Source: an uncultured Ruminiclostridium sp. | GTDB taxonomy: Bacteria; Bacillota; Clostridia; Oscillospirales; Ruminococcaceae | Length of the DNA stretch: 64,000 nucleotides | Direction of reading: 5' to 3' | NCBI GenBank assembly: GCA_947627695.1 | Contig: CANQXF010000003.1 | Coordinates: 1-64,000, forward strand | Part shown: in pieces, positions 61,742 to 64,000 of the stretch | Layout: every line of letters starts with the position of its first letter | How positions within the stretch are numbered: position 1 is the first letter of the stretch | Translations under genes and position numbers: made by a program | Notes under the pieces: generated by a model | The model's database searches: none | Told to the model about the DNA's origin: nothing | What the model saw: only the letters and a program-made list of their open reading frames with translations

Positions 61742-62950
61742 TTATTTATCTTCAATTTTGCTTGCCAAATCAGGGAAAATCGCAATACTTCTCTTTAGTA
61801 TTCCTTTCATCAGTGCAATAGCCGTACCGTAATTTGTAATAGGTACTCCTGCGTCCTCAGCGCATTTCATACGATATCTAACCTCTCGCTCGTTCAGCAT
61901 ACAGCCTCCGCAGTGAATTATCAGCGAATATTCCGACAAATTATCAGGAAATTCCGTTCCTGTTGAAGTTTTTATGATAAGCTCTTTTCCCGTATACTCT
62001 TTCAGCCAACGAGGAATTTTTACCGTTCCTATATCGTCGCACTGCCTGTGGTGAGTACAGCCTTCGGATATCAGCACCGTATCTCCGTCCTTTAATTTGT
62101 CGATTGCTGCTGCTCCTTTGACAGCAATATCGAGAAATCCCTTAAATCTTGCCATAAGAATTGAAAAAGAGGTAAGGGGAATATCCAAAGGAGTATCTTT
62201 TGCAACCTGCTGGAACGCCTGACTGTCGGTTATGACCATTGCAGGCTTTTTGCCGATATGTTCAAGCGTTTCTTTAAGCTCGCTTTCTTTTACAACAACA
62301 GAAACAGCGTTTGCCTCAAGTATATCCCTTATAGTCTGCTGTTGGGGTAAAATTAATCTGCCTTTCGGCGCAGCTGAGTCGATTGGAACTACCAGAACAA
62401 CAAAATCATCAGGCTTCAGCATATCACCTACGATTTTCAACGTGTAATCGTCAGTGTTTGCCAGCTTTCCTATCCTTTCTTTAAGCTCATAAACATTTTC
62501 TCCTGTTTTTGCGCTTACATATATGCTGTTTTCTTCGTCTTTTGACTGAACACTGCATAGATCGGATTTGTTATAAGCGATTATATAAGGGATATCCTTT
62601 TTCCTGAACAACTCTACAAGCTCTTTATCGCAGTTTGCCAGTCCCTCATTTGCGTCTACCACAAGCACTGCAACATCTGTTTTGTTTAAAACCTGCTTTG
62701 TCTTTTTTACTCTCAGCTCTCCAAGCTTGCCTTCATCGTCAAAGCCTGCCGTATCAATTATCATAACAGGTCCCAGCGGCAGAAGCTCCATAGCTTTGTA
62801 AACAGGGTCGGTTGTAGTGCCCGCAACATCAGAAACAACGGCAAGCTCCTGCCCTGTTACCTTGTTCACAAGGCTGGATTTTCCCGCATTTCTTCTGCCG
62901 AAAAAGCCAATATGCACTCTGTTGGCAGATGGCGTTTCATTAAGTCCCAT
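61742..62950 (-). CDS. hydF: [FeFe]-hydrogenase maturation GTPase HydF
   Basis: A 402-residue scaffold protein. The N-terminal Era-like GTPase has G1 FFGRRNAGKSS, G2 GTTTDPV, G3 DTAGFDDEG and G4 NKSD. The C-terminal cluster-binding domain has the HydF signature CTHHRQCDD with HCGGCMLNEREVRYRM about 50 residues later (CxH and HCxxC ligands). HydF holds the di-iron subcluster before handing it to HydA. It means the cell makes an [FeFe]-hydrogenase, consistent with fermentative hydrogen production. HydE/HydG are not in the window. Confidence 0.95.
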   Translation of the reverse strand: MGLNETPSANRVHIGFFGRRNAGKSSLVNKVTGQELAVVSDVAGTTTDPVYKAMELLPLGPVMIIDTAGFDDEGKLGELRVKKTKQVLNKTDVAVLVVDANEGLANCDKELVELFRKKDIPYIIAYNKSDLCSVQSKDEENSIYVSAKTGENVYELKERIGKLANTDDYTLKIVGDMLKPDDFVVLVVPIDSAAPKGRLILPQQQTIRDILEANAVSVVVKESELKETLEHIGKKPAMVITDSQAFQQVAKDTPLDIPLTSFSILMARFKGFLDIAVKGAAAIDKLKDGDTVLISEGCTHHRQCDDIGTVKIPRWLKEYTGKELIIKTSTGTEFPDNLSEYSLIIHCGGCMLNEREVRYRMKCAEDAGVPITNYGTAIALMKGILKRSIAIFPDLASKIEDK

Positions 62951-63009
62951 AGTTATCTTCCTTTCAAAAAGAAATTTACCTGCTTACCCTATTCCTTAAA
63001 ATTTATATG

Positions 63010-63933
63010 TTATAGCGACTCCAATTCCTTTAAATCATAAGGTGTTTCCTGATATACGCAGAAGTTAAGCCAGTTGCTGTACATAAGGCTTGCATGTCCG
63101 TGCCAGCTTATCAGAGGCGTCAGCTTCGGGTCGTTGTTTGGGAAGTAGTTTTTCGGAATATCAATATCCAGTCCCTTTTCCAGATCTCTGAAATATTCGT
63201 TTTTCAATGTATCTCTGTCATATTCCGCATGACCTGTAATGAATATCTGTCGGCTTGTCCTGTCCGAAATGATATAAGGCCCCGCATCGTCTGAATAAGC
63301 CAGTATCGCAAGCTCTGGTATCATATCAATTTCTTCCATTTTCACTTCTGTATAACGTGAGTGAGGAACAAAGAAAACATCATCAAAGCCTTTCATAAGT
63401 GGATGATTAAAAGCATTTACCTTATGCGGAAATACGCCGAACAGTTTTTTCTCCAGAGGGTGTTTTTTCAGACCGTAGTGATAATAAAGTCCTGCGAACG
63501 CTCCCCAGCAAATATGTACAGTGCAGAAAGCGTGAGATTTTGTCCACTCCATTATTTGACAAAGCTCATTCCAATATTCAACTTCCTCAAATTCAAGTTT
63601 TTCCACAGGAGCCCCTGTAATGAATATTCCGTCAAAGTATTGGTCCTTTACCTTATCAAACGTTGTGTAAAAATTCTGCAAATGCTCCCATGAAGTGTTT
63701 TTTGGAAGGTAAGTTTCGGTATATATCAGCGTTATATCGACCTGTAACGGAGTGTTGCTGAGCAGTCTGAGTAATTGCGTTTCTGTTTCTATTTTTGTAG
63801 GCATAAGGTTTACTATCCCTATTTTAAGCGGACGTATATCCTGCTCCGACGCTCTTCCGCTTTCCATAACAAATATGTTTTCCTGCAAAAGCGTTTTGAA
63901 TGCGGGAAGACCGTCAGGTATCTTTATGGGCAT
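63010..63933 (-). CDS. metA: Homoserine O-acyltransferase MetA, acetyl-CoA type
   Basis: A 307-residue enzyme for the first committed step of methionine synthesis. The nucleophile is Cys142 in HICWGAFAGLYYHYG; the conserved His is in VPHSRYTEV and the Glu in ITGHAEYDRDTL. Residue 111 is Glu (ITGAPVEKLEFEEV); in characterised MetA proteins Glu at this position goes with acetyl-CoA and Gly with succinyl-CoA, so homoserine O-acetyltransferase activity is expected. I choose ATG 63933 with AAAGGA upstream, not the TTG at 63951. The last 67 bases of the window hold only its promoter region. Confidence 0.95.
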   Translation of the reverse strand: MPIKIPDGLPAFKTLLQENIFVMESGRASEQDIRPLKIGIVNLMPTKIETETQLLRLLSNTPLQVDITLIYTETYLPKNTSWEHLQNFYTTFDKVKDQYFDGIFITGAPVEKLEFEEVEYWNELCQIMEWTKSHAFCTVHICWGAFAGLYYHYGLKKHPLEKKLFGVFPHKVNAFNHPLMKGFDDVFFVPHSRYTEVKMEEIDMIPELAILAYSDDAGPYIISDRTSRQIFITGHAEYDRDTLKNEYFRDLEKGLDIDIPKNYFPNNDPKLTPLISWHGHASLMYSNWLNFCVYQETPYDLKELESL

Positions 63934-64000
63934 AATGTTGTATCCTTTCAATGTATCTGTATAAATCTTCCCATAAATTATATCATAATAATTCTTTCAA

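Overview
The window looks like a chromosomal segment of an anaerobic, Gram-positive Clostridia bacterium, most likely an Oscillospiraceae/Ruminococcus-type gut organism. The signs are purine-rich ribosome binding sites, consensus sigma-A promoters (TTGACA-17-TATAAT at many genes), lipoprotein signal peptides, the sporulation regulator SpoIIID, the [FeFe]-hydrogenase maturase HydF, tRNAs with encoded CCA, and a small plant beta-glucan/galactoside locus. Species identity cannot be fixed from the sequence alone. No rRNA, CRISPR array, transposase or prophage module is visible.

Left part (1-10.1 kb, by eye richer in G+C than the rest): the 3' end of a LysR regulator and a Nudix hydrolase, then a same-strand redox island: DUF362 lipoprotein, ArsP/DUF318-type permease, a lipoprotein flavodoxin broken by a one-base frameshift, an esterase lacking its expected export signal, a cytoplasmic flavodoxin, two aldo/keto reductases, an iron-type alcohol dehydrogenase, a lipoprotein esterase and a DUF4405 membrane cytochrome-like protein. 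It resembles carbonyl/electrophile detoxification gene sets combined with surface electron-transfer parts.

10.2-25.6 kb, all on the minus strand: a CLC antiporter, an HTH-methyltransferase fusion, serC-serA from a perfect promoter, a seven-gene operon (hydrolase, murF, ddl, small ORF, RluA-type synthase, ApgM-type mutase, GNAT acetyltransferase), and another run (small ORF, amidase, lepA, hemW) that ends in a strongly structured RNA segment.

25.7-38 kb, mostly plus strand: gltX-glnS-sirtuin, dcd with a coupled unknown gene, a flavodoxin-like reductase and tRNA-Leu with an unusual downstream repeat (both minus strand), then a CDF transporter, tmk, a DJ-1 protein, 5-formyl-THF cyclo-ligase, mltG and a U32 peptidase.

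38-50.2 kb: a beta-glucan/galactoside locus with an intracellular GH5, a lipoprotein GH16 lichenase, an ABC sugar-binding lipoprotein without its permeases, a cell-wall protein, an AraC regulator and a GH2 beta-galactosidase. A motif around TTGATAT recurs in its intergenic regions. A large transglutaminase-like surface protein follows.

50.6-64 kb: a tRNA-Lys/Met/Trp cluster with tandem terminators carrying the same repeat as tRNA-Leu, a MacB-like ABC exporter with an 18-bp tandem repeat upstream of its promoter, a membrane diguanylate cyclase, spoIIID, a calcium-type P-ATPase, a free-standing structured RNA with its own promoter and terminator, an ECF sigma factor fused to about 380 residues of unknown sequence, hydF and metA. 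The most promising undescribed items are the orphan RNA at 59.8 kb, the sigma fusion next to it, the tRNA-linked repeat and the redox island.
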